From: Limnohabitans sp.
GTDB taxonomy: Bacteria; Pseudomonadota; Gammaproteobacteria; Burkholderiales; Burkholderiaceae_C
Length of the DNA stretch: 20,303 bases
Reading direction: 5' to 3'
Assembly (NCBI GenBank): GCA_024641725.1
Contig: JAHECM010000023.1
Span: 1 to 20,303 of the forward strand
Shown here: in pieces, positions 7,264 through 18,291 of the stretch
Layout: the number at the start of each line of letters is the position of its first letter
Numbering within the stretch: the stretch's first letter is position 1
Notes under the pieces: generated by a model
Databases searched by the model: none
The model's input: only the letters and a program-made list of their open reading frames with translations
What the model was told of the DNA's origin: nothing
Made by a program: the position numbers and the translations under genes

Positions 7264-10200
7264 GTGCGTCTCAATTCCATCAAGCTTTCGGGCTTCAAAT
7301 CCTTTGCCGAACCGACCAACTTCATGCTGCCAGGCCAACTGGTGGGCGTGGTCGGCCCCAATGGTTGCGGCAAATCCAACATCATGGACGCCGTGCGCTG
7401 GGTGCTGGGCGAGTCCAAAGCCTCAGAGCTGCGTGGCGAGTCCATGCAGGACGTGATTTTCAACGGCACCACCACCCGCAAACCCGCCAGCCGCGCCAGT
7501 GTGGAATTGGTCTTCAGCAACGAAGACCACCGCGCCGGCGGTCAGTGGGGCCAGTTTGCCGAAATTGCCGTGAAGCGCGTGCTGACCCGCGACGGCAACA
7601 GCAGCTACTACATCAACAACCAGGCGGTGCGCCGCCGCGACGTGCAAGACGTGTTTTTGGGCACGGGTCTGGGCCCGCGCGCCTACGCCATCATTGGCCA
7701 AGGCACCATCAGCCGCATCATCGAGTCGCGCCCCGAAGAGCTGCGCCTGTTCCTCGAAGAGGCGGCGGGCGTGTCCAAATACAAAGAGCGCCGCCGCGAG
7801 ACCGAAAACCGCCTGTCCGACACCCGCGAGAACCTGACCCGGGTCGAAGACATCTTGCGCGAGCTGAACGCCAACCTCGAAAAACTCGAAAAACAAGCCG
7901 TGGTGGCCCAGCGCTACAACGATTTGCAGGCCGACAGCACGCTCAAGCAGCACCAGCTGTGGTTCCTCAAGCGCCGCGAGGCCGAGGGTGACCAGGGCAA
8001 GGTCAAAGCGGATGTGGACCAGGCCATCAATGCGCTGGAGTCTCGGGTGGCCGATTTGCGCCATGTGGAGTCTGAGCTGGAGACCATTCGCCAGGCGCAT
8101 TACGCGGCGGGTGACGAGGTCAATCAGGCCCAGGGCAAGCTCTACGAGGCCAGTGCTGACGTGGGCAAATTGGAGGCCGAAATTCGCTTTGTGGTCGAGG
8201 GACGTCAGCGTGCCGAGCAGCGCTTGGTGCAGCTCAAAGAGCAAATCGCGCAGTGGGGTGAGCGCAGCGAGCAGGCCCAAATCGAGCTGGACACTTTGTC
8301 CGAGCAAAGCGTGATGGCCGAGGACCAAAGCATGACGCTGGCCGCGCAGGTGGAAGACCAGGCCATGGCGCTGCCCGAACTCGAAGAAGCGCTTCGCGTG
8401 GCGCAATCCAAGGCCAACGAACAGCGCGGCTCGGTGGTGCAGGTGCAGCAGCAAATCCAGGTGCTGGCCTCTGAGCAGCGCAGCACCGAAGAACAATCGC
8501 GTCAGCTGAACCAGCGCCGCGAGCGCCTGCAAGCCGACCGCAACGCCTTGGCCGCCCCCGACGAGCAGCGTTTGTCTGACTTGCGCGAGCAGTTGGCGCA
8601 GGCCGAGGAGGCGGCAGCCGAGTCCAGCGCCCGTTTGCATGATTTGCAAGAACAAGTGCCGCTGCTCGACGAAGACCGCCGCAGCCGCCAGCAGTCGGTG
8701 AACGCCGAGTCTGCCCGACTGGCCGAGCTGACCGCCCGCATCGACGCGCTCAGAACCTTGCAAGACAAAGTCCGCACCGATGGCAAGCTCAAGCCTTGGC
8801 TGAGCAAGCACGGCATGGATGGGCTGGAGGGCCTGTGGAGCCGCATCCACATTGAAAACGGCTGGGAAAACGCACTCGAATCGGCGCTGCGCGAAAAGCT
8901 GTCAGCACTCGAAGTCTCTCGCTTGGACATGGTGCGGGCCTTCGCCAGCGACGCCCCCCCTGCCAAGCTGTCTTTTTTCACGCCGCCTGTGGCAGGCATG
9001 GCCATGGCACGCGCTGGACTGCCCTCTGGCTGCCGGGCGCTGTCTGAGTTGCTGCGCGTCAGTGACGCCGGTTTGTCGGCCCTGTTGGGCGATTGGCTGC
9101 AAGGCTGCTACACCGCCGCCAGCATGGACGAGGCCCTGAGCTGGCGCGCCCAATTGCAAGCGGGCGAGTCGCTGTTTGTGCAAGCCGGCCACGCCGTGAC
9201 GGCCCACAGCGTCAACTTTTATGCCCCAGACTCCGAGCAGGCCGGCTTGCTGGCCCGTGCCCAAGAGATCGAAAACTTGGACAAGCAGCTGCGCGCCCAA
9301 ACCCTGATCGCCGAAGAAAGCCGCACCGCCTTGGTTCGCGCCGAAGCCGCTTATGCCGACGCCTCGCAGCGCCTGATTGGCGTGCGCCAAGAGGCCAGTG
9401 CCCAGCAGTCTCGCGCCCACGAGGTGCAGGTGGAGCACTTGCGCCTGTCGCAAATGGCCGAGCAAACCCGGGCCCGCAGCGCACAGATCGAAGGCGATAT
9501 GGCCGAAGTCGACGCCCAACTTGACGAGTTGCAAGAGCGCCGCGTGACGGCCGAAGCCCGTTTTGAAGCCTTGGACATGCAACTGGCCGACAGCCAAGAG
9601 CGCCACGCGCTGCTGGACGACCGGGTCATTGAGACCGAACGCAAACTGGCCGAATGCCGCGAGCAACAGCGCAGCTTGGAGCGCCAAGCGCAAGAGGCGC
9701 AATTTTCTCAGCGCAGCTTGCAGGCGCGCCAAGCCGAACTGCAGCGCACCTTGGCCACGGCTGCACAGCAGTTGCAGGGGGTGGCCGCCGAAGAGCAGCG
9801 CGCCCACGACGAGCTCTCGCGACTGACCGACGCCGCGGCCCAAGGCGGCTTGCAAGACGCCCTGGCCGTCAAGCTGGCGCGCGAGCAAGCACTGGGCGTC
9901 AAACGCAGCCAGTACGACGACCTCACCGCCAAGCTGCGCGCCAGCGACGAGCGCAAGGTGGCTTTTGAGCGCGAGCTGGAGCCACTGCGCCAGCGCATCA
10001 CCGATTTGCAGCTCAAAGAGCAAGCGGCCCGACTGGGGCTGGAGCAGTACACCCAGCTGCTGGCCGATGCCCAGGCCGACTTGGAGGCGGTGGCTCAAAG
10101 CGTTGAAGCTGGCGAGGTCCGCCTCTACGGTTTGCAAGGGGAGATCGACCGCCTTGGCCGAGAAATCCAAGCCCTCGGCCCCGTCAACTTGGCGGCGCTG

Positions 10201-10788
10201 GACGAGTTGTCCACGGCGCGCGAGCGCAAGACTTTCTTGGACGCGCAAACCGCCGATTTGACCGAGGCCATGACCACACTGGAGGATGCGATCCGCAAGA
10301 TCGACGTCGAGACCCGTGAGCTTTTGGGGGGGACCTTCAAGATCGTGAACGAGCATTTCAGCCGCATGTTCCCCGAGCTCTTTGGGGGCGGTCAGGCCAA
10401 ACTGGTCATGACGGGCGACGAAATTTTGGACGCCGGTGTGCAAGTGCTGGCGCAGCCCCCGGGCAAGAAAAACCAGACCATCCACCTGCTGTCGGGCGGC
10501 GAGAAGGCGCTGACGGCGATCGCGCTGGTGTTTGCCATTTTCCAACTCAACCCGGCCCCGTTTTGTCTGCTCGACGAGGTGGACGCGCCGCTGGACGATG
10601 CCAACACCGAGCGCTACGCGAAGCTGGTGGCCAGCATGGGCAAGGAAACCCAGTTCTTGTTCATCAGCCACAACAAAATTGCCATGGAAATGGCCAAGCA
10701 ACTGATTGGCGTGACGATGCAAGAACAAGGCGTGTCCCGCATCGTTGCGGTGGACATGGAATCGGCCGTGAATTTGGCGCAAATCTGA
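7264..10788 (+). CDS. smc: chromosome segregation protein SMC
   Basis: A 1174-aa structural maintenance of chromosomes ATPase, the core of the SMC-ScpAB condensin that organises and segregates newly replicated DNA. The N-terminal head has LNSIKLSGFKSFAEPT and Walker A GPNGCGKSN with K37, then VLGESKASELRGESMQDVIFNG. A long coiled coil (about 170-500) leads to the hinge (about 515-655, containing GLEGLWSRIHIENGWENALE). The return coil runs to about 1010, and the C-terminal head has the LSGGEKALTA signature (about 1076) and Walker B CLLDEVDAPLDD (from about 1101). The GTG at 7264 is chosen because SMC proteins begin at (M/V)RLNSIKLSGFKSF. An upstream in-frame ATG at 7030 would add 78 residues with no family similarity and reach into the divergent promoter region. 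The SD (GGAT at 7256) is weak. It is first gene of the smc-zipA-ligA-def unit. Confidence 0.96.
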   Translation: MRLNSIKLSGFKSFAEPTNFMLPGQLVGVVGPNGCGKSNIMDAVRWVLGESKASELRGESMQDVIFNGTTTRKPASRASVELVFSNEDHRAGGQWGQFAEIAVKRVLTRDGNSSYYINNQAVRRRDVQDVFLGTGLGPRAYAIIGQGTISRIIESRPEELRLFLEEAAGVSKYKERRRETENRLSDTRENLTRVEDILRELNANLEKLEKQAVVAQRYNDLQADSTLKQHQLWFLKRREAEGDQGKVKADVDQAINALESRVADLRHVESELETIRQAHYAAGDEVNQAQGKLYEASADVGKLEAEIRFVVEGRQRAEQRLVQLKEQIAQWGERSEQAQIELDTLSEQSVMAEDQSMTLAAQVEDQAMALPELEEALRVAQSKANEQRGSVVQVQQQIQVLASEQRSTEEQSRQLNQRRERLQADRNALAAPDEQRLSDLREQLAQAEEAAAESSARLHDLQEQVPLLDEDRRSRQQSVNAESARLAELTARIDALRTLQDKVRTDGKLKPWLSKHGMDGLEGLWSRIHIENGWENALESALREKLSALEVSRLDMVRAFASDAPPAKLSFFTPPVAGMAMARAGLPSGCRALSELLRVSDAGLSALLGDWLQGCYTAASMDEALSWRAQLQAGESLFVQAGHAVTAHSVNFYAPDSEQAGLLARAQEIENLDKQLRAQTLIAEESRTALVRAEAAYADASQRLIGVRQEASAQQSRAHEVQVEHLRLSQMAEQTRARSAQIEGDMAEVDAQLDELQERRVTAEARFEALDMQLADSQERHALLDDRVIETERKLAECREQQRSLERQAQEAQFSQRSLQARQAELQRTLATAAQQLQGVAAEEQRAHDELSRLTDAAAQGGLQDALAVKLAREQALGVKRSQYDDLTAKLRASDERKVAFERELEPLRQRITDLQLKEQAARLGLEQYTQLLADAQADLEAVAQSVEAGEVRLYGLQGEIDRLGREIQALGPVNLAALDELSTARERKTFLDAQTADLTEAMTTLEDAIRKIDVETRELLGGTFKIVNEHFSRMFPELFGGGQAKLVMTGDEILDAGVQVLAQPPGKKNQTIHLLSGGEKALTAIALVFAIFQLNPAPFCLLDEVDAPLDDANTERYAKLVASMGKETQFLFISHNKIAMEMAKQLIGVTMQEQGVSRIVAVDMESAVNLAQI

Positions 10789-10800
10789 GGAATCTGAAGC

Positions 10801-11835
10801 ATGAGTTCTTTGCAAATGGGTTTGCTGGTGGCGGGGGGCGTGACTTTGCTCGCGGTCCTGGGCTACAACTATTGGCTGTCTCGCAAGAGCGCGCCACGCC
10901 AAGCCGAGGTGATGCCGCCCGAGGCCAATCCGCGCGCGTCCGGTGAGCCCGCGCCAGACGCCGTTGATCCGGTTCTGCACGACGACTTTGACAAATTGCC
11001 CCAGCCCGAGCGCAAGCCGGTGTTGGACGCCCTCATCGACGTGATGGCCATGCTGGAAGTCGACCAACCCGTCTCGGGAGATGCGGCGCTGGCCGCTTTG
11101 CCGGCCACCCGCCGTGTCGGCACCAAGGCCTTCAATGTCGAAGGCTGCAGCGAGCTCACGGGCGAGTGGGAGCCGATCATGCTGGGCCGCCGGTACTCGG
11201 CATTCCAAGCTGGCGTGCAGTTGGCCAACCGCATCGGCCCACTCAACGAAATTGAGTTCTCTGAATTTGTCGTCAAAACCCAGGCGTTTGCCGATGCCGT
11301 GGGCGGCACCCCCGTGTTCAGCGACATGCTCGAAGAAGTGGCCCGCGCCCGTGAGTTGGACCAATTCGCCAGCGAGCACGATGCGCAGCTGAGCTTTGCC
11401 ATCACCGCCATGGCCTCGGCTTGGAGCGCCGGTTATGTTCACCAGCACGCCGCGCGCCTGGGCTTTGTGGCCGGGGTCATCCCGGGGCGCATGGTCTTGC
11501 CCGCCGAGGTGCAGGGCTTGCCCCCCGTGCTGTTCCTCAATTTTGACCAGCAAGCGGCCATGGCCGAAGACCCGGACCTGTCCCCCATCCGTGAGTTCAC
11601 CTTGAGCTTGGACGTGCCTCAGGTGGCGCGGGGCGACCAACCGTTTGCCCGCTTGCGCCAAGCGGCCGATTGGCTGGCCCAGCAGATGGACGGCGCGGTC
11701 ACCGATGGCGGCGGGCAGCGCTTGGGCGCGGAGGTGTTCGATCAGATCGCCCGTGATTTGGAGCAGCTTTACGACGTGCTCGACGAACGCGGTTTGTCGG
11801 CGGGCTCGCCGCAGGCACGGCGCTTGTTTTCTTGA
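10801..11835 (+). CDS. zipA: cell division protein ZipA homologue (FtsZ-binding)
   Basis: A 344-aa membrane-anchored division protein. One N-terminal transmembrane segment (about residues 5-25, MGLLVAGGVTLLAVLGYNYWL) with a short periplasmic start is followed by a basic stretch and a Pro/Ala/Glu-rich linker (about 30-75). The C-terminal globular domain (about 200-335) matches the FtsZ-binding ZipA_C fold, with EFSEFVVKTQAFADAVGG before it and FTLSLDVPQVARGDQPFARLR within. ZipA tethers FtsZ to the inner membrane at the Z-ring. The middle part (about 85-200) is longer and more ordered than in E. coli ZipA, as I would expect for betaproteobacterial forms. The start lies 12 nt after the smc stop, with GAGG overlapping that stop as SD. 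Position between smc and ligA supports the call, since zipA-ligA is a common pair. Confidence 0.85.
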   Translation: MSSLQMGLLVAGGVTLLAVLGYNYWLSRKSAPRQAEVMPPEANPRASGEPAPDAVDPVLHDDFDKLPQPERKPVLDALIDVMAMLEVDQPVSGDAALAALPATRRVGTKAFNVEGCSELTGEWEPIMLGRRYSAFQAGVQLANRIGPLNEIEFSEFVVKTQAFADAVGGTPVFSDMLEEVARARELDQFASEHDAQLSFAITAMASAWSAGYVHQHAARLGFVAGVIPGRMVLPAEVQGLPPVLFLNFDQQAAMAEDPDLSPIREFTLSLDVPQVARGDQPFARLRQAADWLAQQMDGAVTDGGGQRLGAEVFDQIARDLEQLYDVLDERGLSAGSPQARRLFS

Positions 11836-14486
<2,651 letters not shown>

Positions 14487-15656
14487 TCACAAGCGCGCCA
14501 GTCGCTCCAGCGCGAGGTTCAGTGTTTCGTCTTTTTTGGCAAAGCAAAAACGGATGACTTGTTGGTCAAAGCCGTTGCCATAAAACGCCGACAGCGGAAT
14601 GGCAGCAACGCCGATCTCGCGGGTGAGCCACTGGCAAAACTGGGCTTCACCCAGGTTTTTCTCGGGAACCGACAAACCTGAAATGTCCACACACTGAAAG
14701 TATGTGCCTTCGCCAGGCAGCAGCTTGAACTTGGTGTTGGCCAGTCCGGTGCGAAACAGATCGCGTTTGCGTTGGTAAAAAGCGGGCAAATCCAGATAGG
14801 GGGCAGGGTCGGCCATGTAGCGTGCCAAGCCGTGCTGCACTGGGGTGTTGACGGTGAACACGTTGAACTGGTGCACCTTGCGGAACTCGGCGCTCAACAC
14901 CGCTGGTGCGGCCACGGTGCCGACTTTCCAGCCGGTGACGTGGTAGGTCTTGCCAAAGCTCGACACGATGAAAGCGCGGGCCGCCAAGCCCTCGAAGCTG
15001 GCCGCGCTCCAGTGCTGGTTGGGCGCATAGACCATGTGTTCGTAAACCTCGTCTGAGATCAGCAGCACGTCGGTCGGGTCCAAAATGTCTTGCAGACGCA
15101 GCATGTCTTCGCGCGACCAGATCATGCCGCTGGGGTTGTGCGGCGAGTTGATGAGGATGGCGCGGGTTCGGGGCGTGATGGCCGCTTGGATTTTGTCAAA
15201 GTCAGGCCGAAAGGTGCCGGGCGTGAGCGGCACTCGCACCACCACCCCACCGGCCAGTTCGATGTTGGGCACATAGCTGTCGTAGCAGGGCTCCAGCACG
15301 ATCACCTCGTCGCCAGGGTGAACGATGGCCAAAATCGTGGTGAGGATGGCTTGCGTGGCGCCTGCAGTGACCGTGATCTCGCTGACCGGGTCGTAGCGTT
15401 TGCCGTAGAGACTTTGGATTTTGTGGGCCACCGCTTCGCGCAGTGGCGCCACGCCGGTCATGGGCGGGTATTGGTTGAGGCCTTCGCGCATGGCGTCGGT
15501 CACCGCGTCCACCAAGCGCGGGTCACAGGCAAAGTCCGGAAAGCCTTGCCCCAAGTTGACCGCACCTTTTTCTGCGGCCAGCGCCGACATGACGGTGAAG
15601 ATGGTGGTGCCCATATTGGGCGTTTTGGATGGGAGGGCGGGTGTGCGTGGGTTCAT
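14487..15656 (-). CDS. PLP-dependent aminotransferase, YbdL/methionine aminotransferase-like
   Basis: A 389-aa class I aminotransferase. It resembles E. coli YbdL, which prefers methionine, across the whole chain: TTIFTVMSALAAEKGAVNLGQGFPDF, ITVTAGATQAIL, INSPHNPSG with N174, ISDEVYEHMVY with D202 and Y205, SSFGKTYHVTGWKVG with Schiff-base lysine K236, FCQWLTREIGVAAIPLSAFY and RFCFAKK. YbdL-like enzymes transaminate methionine, His or Phe, or the methionine-salvage keto acid. The related kynurenine aminotransferase/glutamine transaminase K group is an alternative. The start is placed at ATG 15656 because this N-terminus aligns with YbdL length (386 aa). ATG 15686 would add 10 residues and overlap cysB by 23 nt. 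It lies 7 nt after cysB and is probably co-transcribed with it. No terminator fits between it and the convergent def. Confidence 0.87.
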   Translation of the reverse strand: MNPRTPALPSKTPNMGTTIFTVMSALAAEKGAVNLGQGFPDFACDPRLVDAVTDAMREGLNQYPPMTGVAPLREAVAHKIQSLYGKRYDPVSEITVTAGATQAILTTILAIVHPGDEVIVLEPCYDSYVPNIELAGGVVVRVPLTPGTFRPDFDKIQAAITPRTRAILINSPHNPSGMIWSREDMLRLQDILDPTDVLLISDEVYEHMVYAPNQHWSAASFEGLAARAFIVSSFGKTYHVTGWKVGTVAAPAVLSAEFRKVHQFNVFTVNTPVQHGLARYMADPAPYLDLPAFYQRKRDLFRTGLANTKFKLLPGEGTYFQCVDISGLSVPEKNLGEAQFCQWLTREIGVAAIPLSAFYGNGFDQQVIRFCFAKKDETLNLALERLARL

Positions 15657-15663
15657 GGCGTCA

Positions 15664-16605
15664 TCACAGTTCGTAGTCGTTGACATGGCCTGTCATGGCC
15701 TTGGCGACCAGGCTGGCGGTTAAGCGTTCGCTCAGGAGTTCGGCGAATTGGTAGACAAACTGGCGCAGGTAAGCGCCGCGTTTGAAGGCAACGCGCGCCA
15801 CGTTCATGCCCAGCAAGGGGCCGAGAGGGCGAACCGCGAGGTCTTGCACCGGGTCGTCTTTGACGGCCATTTCGGCCACAATGCCCACCCCCAGTCCCAA
15901 GCGCACATAGGTTTTGATCACGTCCGAGTCGATGGCTTCGAGCGCAATGCGTGGGCTCAGTTTCTTGGCTGCAAAGGCGTTGTCAATGCGGGTGCGGCCC
16001 GTGAACGAGGGGTGGTAGGTGATCAGCGGTTCTTTGGCAATGTCTTCCAGCGTGATCCGTTCCATGCGGGTCAAGGGATGGTCAGGGGGCATGACCAGGA
16101 CGTGCTGCCATTCGTAGCAGGGCAGGGTGACGAGGTCTTCATAGGCCGACAGCGATTCGGTGGCGATGCCAATTTCTGCGGTGTCGTCGAGCAGCATTTT
16201 GGCCACTTGGTCGGGAGCGCCTTGGTGCAAGCTGATGTTGACTTTGGGGTATTTGTCGCGCAGCCGGGCCACGGGCGTGGGCAGCACGTAGCGCGCTTGG
16301 GTGTGGGTGGTGGCAATCGACAGGGTGCCGCTGTCTTGGGCGCTGTATTGGTCACCGATTTTTCGCAAGTTGCTCACTTCGCGCAGGATGATTTCAATGC
16401 TTTGCAGCACCTGCAGGCCCGGCTCGGTGATGCGTTTGAGCCGTTTGCCGTGGCGGGCAAAGATGTCGATGCCCAACTCTTCCTCCAACTCGATGATGGC
16501 TTTGGAGACGCCCGGCTGGGAGGTGTGCAGGGCTTTGGCGGCCTCTGTCAAATTGAGGTTGCGGCGCGCAGCCTCTTGGGCAAAGCGAAATTGGTGAAGG
16601 TTCAT
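15664..16605 (-). CDS. cysB: LysR-family regulator CysB
   Basis: A 313-aa LysR-type regulator of the CysB/Cbl branch, which activates sulfate uptake and assimilation genes in response to acetylserine. It starts MNLHQFRFAQEAARRNLNLTEAA, the CysB signature (E. coli [23 protein letters not shown]). The winged helix-turn-helix is about residues 18-60 with TSQPGVSKAIIELEEELG. The effector domain has ATTHTQARYVLP, FKRGAYLRQFVYQF and LGLGVGIVAEMAV, all typical of CysB. Length equals the usual 313-324 aa. An open frame runs upstream to 16764 but lies mostly inside cbiX, and the family start is clear. CysB cannot be told from its paralogue Cbl by sequence inspection alone. The neighbour cbiX makes siroheme, the cofactor of sulfite reductase, which CysB would regulate. 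Confidence 0.92.
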   Translation of the reverse strand: MNLHQFRFAQEAARRNLNLTEAAKALHTSQPGVSKAIIELEEELGIDIFARHGKRLKRITEPGLQVLQSIEIILREVSNLRKIGDQYSAQDSGTLSIATTHTQARYVLPTPVARLRDKYPKVNISLHQGAPDQVAKMLLDDTAEIGIATESLSAYEDLVTLPCYEWQHVLVMPPDHPLTRMERITLEDIAKEPLITYHPSFTGRTRIDNAFAAKKLSPRIALEAIDSDVIKTYVRLGLGVGIVAEMAVKDDPVQDLAVRPLGPLLGMNVARVAFKRGAYLRQFVYQFAELLSERLTASLVAKAMTGHVNDYEL

Positions 16606-16614
16606 ATGCAAATC

Positions 16615-16638
16615 GCCATATTGATGGCTGCAATTATG
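16615..16638 (-). promoter_or_regulatory. candidate cysB promoter and LysR-type dyad
   Basis: The 44 nt between cbiX and cysB hold an interrupted dyad, ATATTG-N7-CAATTAT (16618-16637). Its core TTG-N7-CAA fits the T-N11-A pattern of LysR-type sites. A second perfect repeat, GCCAT-ATTG-ATGGC (16615-16628), overlaps it. On the minus strand CATAAT (16633-16638) could be a -10 box, 27 nt upstream of the cysB start, but no good -35 is seen. CysB-family proteins commonly repress their own gene, so an autoregulatory site is plausible. Confidence 0.35.
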
Positions 16639-16649
16639 CCTTGAGGTTT

Positions 16650-17048
16650 TTAAGCTTCGGGCGCTGTGCCGAGGGCGATTTGGGCCATCAAGCGCGTCAT
16701 GGCCGGATGCTCGCCCACTGGGGCCGCGAGCTCCAAGCGCAGGTCTGGGTGCTGTGCTTGCCACTGCGCGACCAGGGCGGGCAGGTCTTCGCGGGCGTGG
16801 CGGCCAACCCCCAAGAACATGGGCAAGATGCGAACGCGCTGCAGCCCTTGGGCGGCCAAGTCGTCTAACACGGTGGGCAGATCTGGCTGCATCAGCTCCA
16901 AAAAAGCGCAGCGTACCCAGCAGTCAGCTTGCTGCACGGCCATGGCTTGGGCCACAGCGTCGATGGGCGCGCGCCACAGCGGGTCGCGTGAACCGTGTGC
17001 AAACAAGACGATTGCAGTGCTTGGGGTATGTGTGAGTGTCGGGGTCAT
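16650..17048 (-). CDS. cbiX: sirohydrochlorin chelatase, CbiX/SirB-type single domain
   Basis: A 132-aa short CbiX-type chelatase inserting iron or cobalt into sirohydrochlorin, giving siroheme or the anaerobic cobalamin precursor. Features: IVLFAHGSRDPLW with metal-binding H18, CAFLELMQPDLP with E51, and RILPMFLGVGRHAREDLP with the second histidine H84. The end, AAPVGEHPAMTRLMAQ, resembles the PLGEHP motif of this family. At about 130 aa it is a half-length single-domain enzyme that would work as a dimer. The ATG overlaps the lptG stop as ATGA, so it is translationally coupled to lptG although unrelated in function. cysB follows 44 nt later. No other cobalamin genes are nearby, so siroheme synthesis for sulfite or nitrite reductase is the likelier role; the metal is inferred from context. 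Confidence 0.88.
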   Translation of the reverse strand: MTPTLTHTPSTAIVLFAHGSRDPLWRAPIDAVAQAMAVQQADCWVRCAFLELMQPDLPTVLDDLAAQGLQRVRILPMFLGVGRHAREDLPALVAQWQAQHPDLRLELAAPVGEHPAMTRLMAQIALGTAPEA

Positions 17049-18151
17049 TGTTTGTTCACCATCCAGGCGAAGGCCCCCAGCGAGATCAGGGTGTAGAGCA
17101 GCGATGGGGCCGCAGAGGTGATCCAGGGCACCCAGTTTTGCAAGTTGCCAATGTGCCCAAACACATTGTTGAGCAGGTAAAAGCTGATGCCTGCCATGAC
17201 GCCGCCAAAAACATGCCCCGCAATTTGCCCAGACCTGAAGTGCAAATACGCAAAGGGCAGGGCCAAGGTCAGCATGACCAGGCAGCTGAGGGGGTAGAAC
17301 ACTTTGCGCCACATCAATATTTCGTATTGCTGGGCGTTTTGCTTGTTGTGGGAGAGGTGTTGTGTGTACAAAAACAAGTCCCAAACTTTCATTTGTTCGG
17401 GGCTGAGCAATGCCGCCGCCACCATGTCCGCCGAGATACCGGTGGGCCAGTCCAGCTGGGGCAGTTTGCGAATGACCATGCGCTTGACCTGCGGTGACCC
17501 CTCGTTTTGCAGCGCTTCGTGTTCCACGCCGCTGAGCTTCCAGACGCCGTCGCCAAACTCCCCTTTGTCGGCCGCGATGATGGACAACAGTTGTCCTTGG
17601 GCATCGAATTGGTGGATGCGCACGCCCAGCATTTGGGCCTGGTCGTTGAACGCCCGGACGTTGACAGCAGAGCGGCTGGTGGCCGTGCGCTCTTTGAGCC
17701 ACGCGCCTGTTTGCCCGGTGGTGATGGCGCCTCGAAACTGGCTTTTGAGCAAGGTGCTTTGGCGCTCAGACCAGGGGCTGAGGTAGTCGCCCAGCAAAAA
17801 TGTCAACAGCACAAATCCCACGCCCAGTTTCAGCAGCAGGGTCAGCGCACGCAGGGGATCGAGCCCCCCGGTGCGCAAAATGGTGTACTCCGAACTTTGC
17901 GCCAGCCTGGCCATCACAAAAATCGTTCCAATGAGCACCGAGATGGGCATCAACTCATAAAGGTGGCTTGGCACTTTGAGGGCCACTTGGACCAAGCCGT
18001 GTTGCATTTGGTAGCCCGCATGGGCCATGCGACTGAGGTTTTGCAGTTCCTCGACCAAGTCAAAAAACACAAAAAGCGCCAAGAAACCGAAGACGACAAA
18101 CGCCACGGCCTGGATGATTTCCCGGTACAGGAGTCGTTGGACAGTTTTCAT
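17045..18151 (-). CDS. lptG: LPS export permease LptG
   Basis: A 368-aa inner-membrane permease of the YjgP/YjgQ family. With LptF and the ATPase LptB it extracts lipopolysaccharide from the inner membrane and feeds the LptC-A-D bridge. Six transmembrane helices are visible in the usual 3+3 pattern around a periplasmic beta-jellyroll (about 130-280): about 13-33, 65-85, 105-125, 283-303, 308-328 and 338-360. The coupling region SSEYTILRTGGLDPLRAL between TM2 and TM3 is typical. The start YREIIQAVAFVVFGFLALFVFFDLVEEL and the LSPWSERQ segment after TM3 identify LptG rather than LptF. Length matches the family (E. coli 360 aa). Start ATG 18151 overlaps the TGA of a 47-codon ORF that looks like a deleted lptF. 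The normal partner gene is therefore missing at this locus. Confidence 0.94.
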   Translation of the reverse strand: MKTVQRLLYREIIQAVAFVVFGFLALFVFFDLVEELQNLSRMAHAGYQMQHGLVQVALKVPSHLYELMPISVLIGTIFVMARLAQSSEYTILRTGGLDPLRALTLLLKLGVGFVLLTFLLGDYLSPWSERQSTLLKSQFRGAITTGQTGAWLKERTATSRSAVNVRAFNDQAQMLGVRIHQFDAQGQLLSIIAADKGEFGDGVWKLSGVEHEALQNEGSPQVKRMVIRKLPQLDWPTGISADMVAAALLSPEQMKVWDLFLYTQHLSHNKQNAQQYEILMWRKVFYPLSCLVMLTLALPFAYLHFRSGQIAGHVFGGVMAGISFYLLNNVFGHIGNLQNWVPWITSAAPSLLYTLISLGAFAWMVNKQ

Positions 18152-18291
18152 CGGGCAGTCGCTCCGGGGGTCTCAGGCGCGTCAGCAAGCCGCGCGGTGA
18201 CGGATGGCGTGGGCGTGGGCGTGGGCATGGGCGTCGCGGTGTCCGCGAATTGGCGGGCCCGTTCAGAGCGCAGGAAAGAATCGAATAACAT
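18148..18291 (-). pseudogene. lptF: lptF remnant: N-terminus retained, core deleted
   Basis: A 47-codon ORF in the place of lptF. Its first residues, MLFDSFLRSERARQF, match the conserved opening of betaproteobacterial LptF (MLFxSxxRxELARxF, from memory). From about residue 16 similarity stops and the chain continues as a Pro/Thr repeat (PMPTPTPTP) and a short polar tail. There are no transmembrane helices, although LptF needs six and about 360 residues. The TGA overlaps the lptG ATG as ATGA, as expected if the original lptF-lptG coupling is intact. The most economical reading is an in-frame deletion of about 300 codons. A mis-assembly that collapsed lptF, or a functioning short leader ORF for lptG, are the alternatives. 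No clear SD precedes ATG 18291. The divergent pepA start is only 23 nt away. Confidence 0.6.
18207..18230. repeat. hexanucleotide tandem repeat GCGTGG x4
   Basis: Four tandem six-base units (GCGTGG three times, then GCATGG) with a partial fifth, GCGTC, follow. On the minus strand they encode the Pro-Thr/Met repeat of the lptF remnant. Six-base units preserve the reading frame when copy number changes. The repeat lies near the presumed deletion junction and may mark where the lptF core was lost. Confidence 0.7.

Noticed and set aside
17049..17702. N-terminal extension of cbiX upstream of 17048
   Set aside because: The added residues are an out-of-frame reading of lptG; the ATG at 17048 gives a standard single-domain CbiX.
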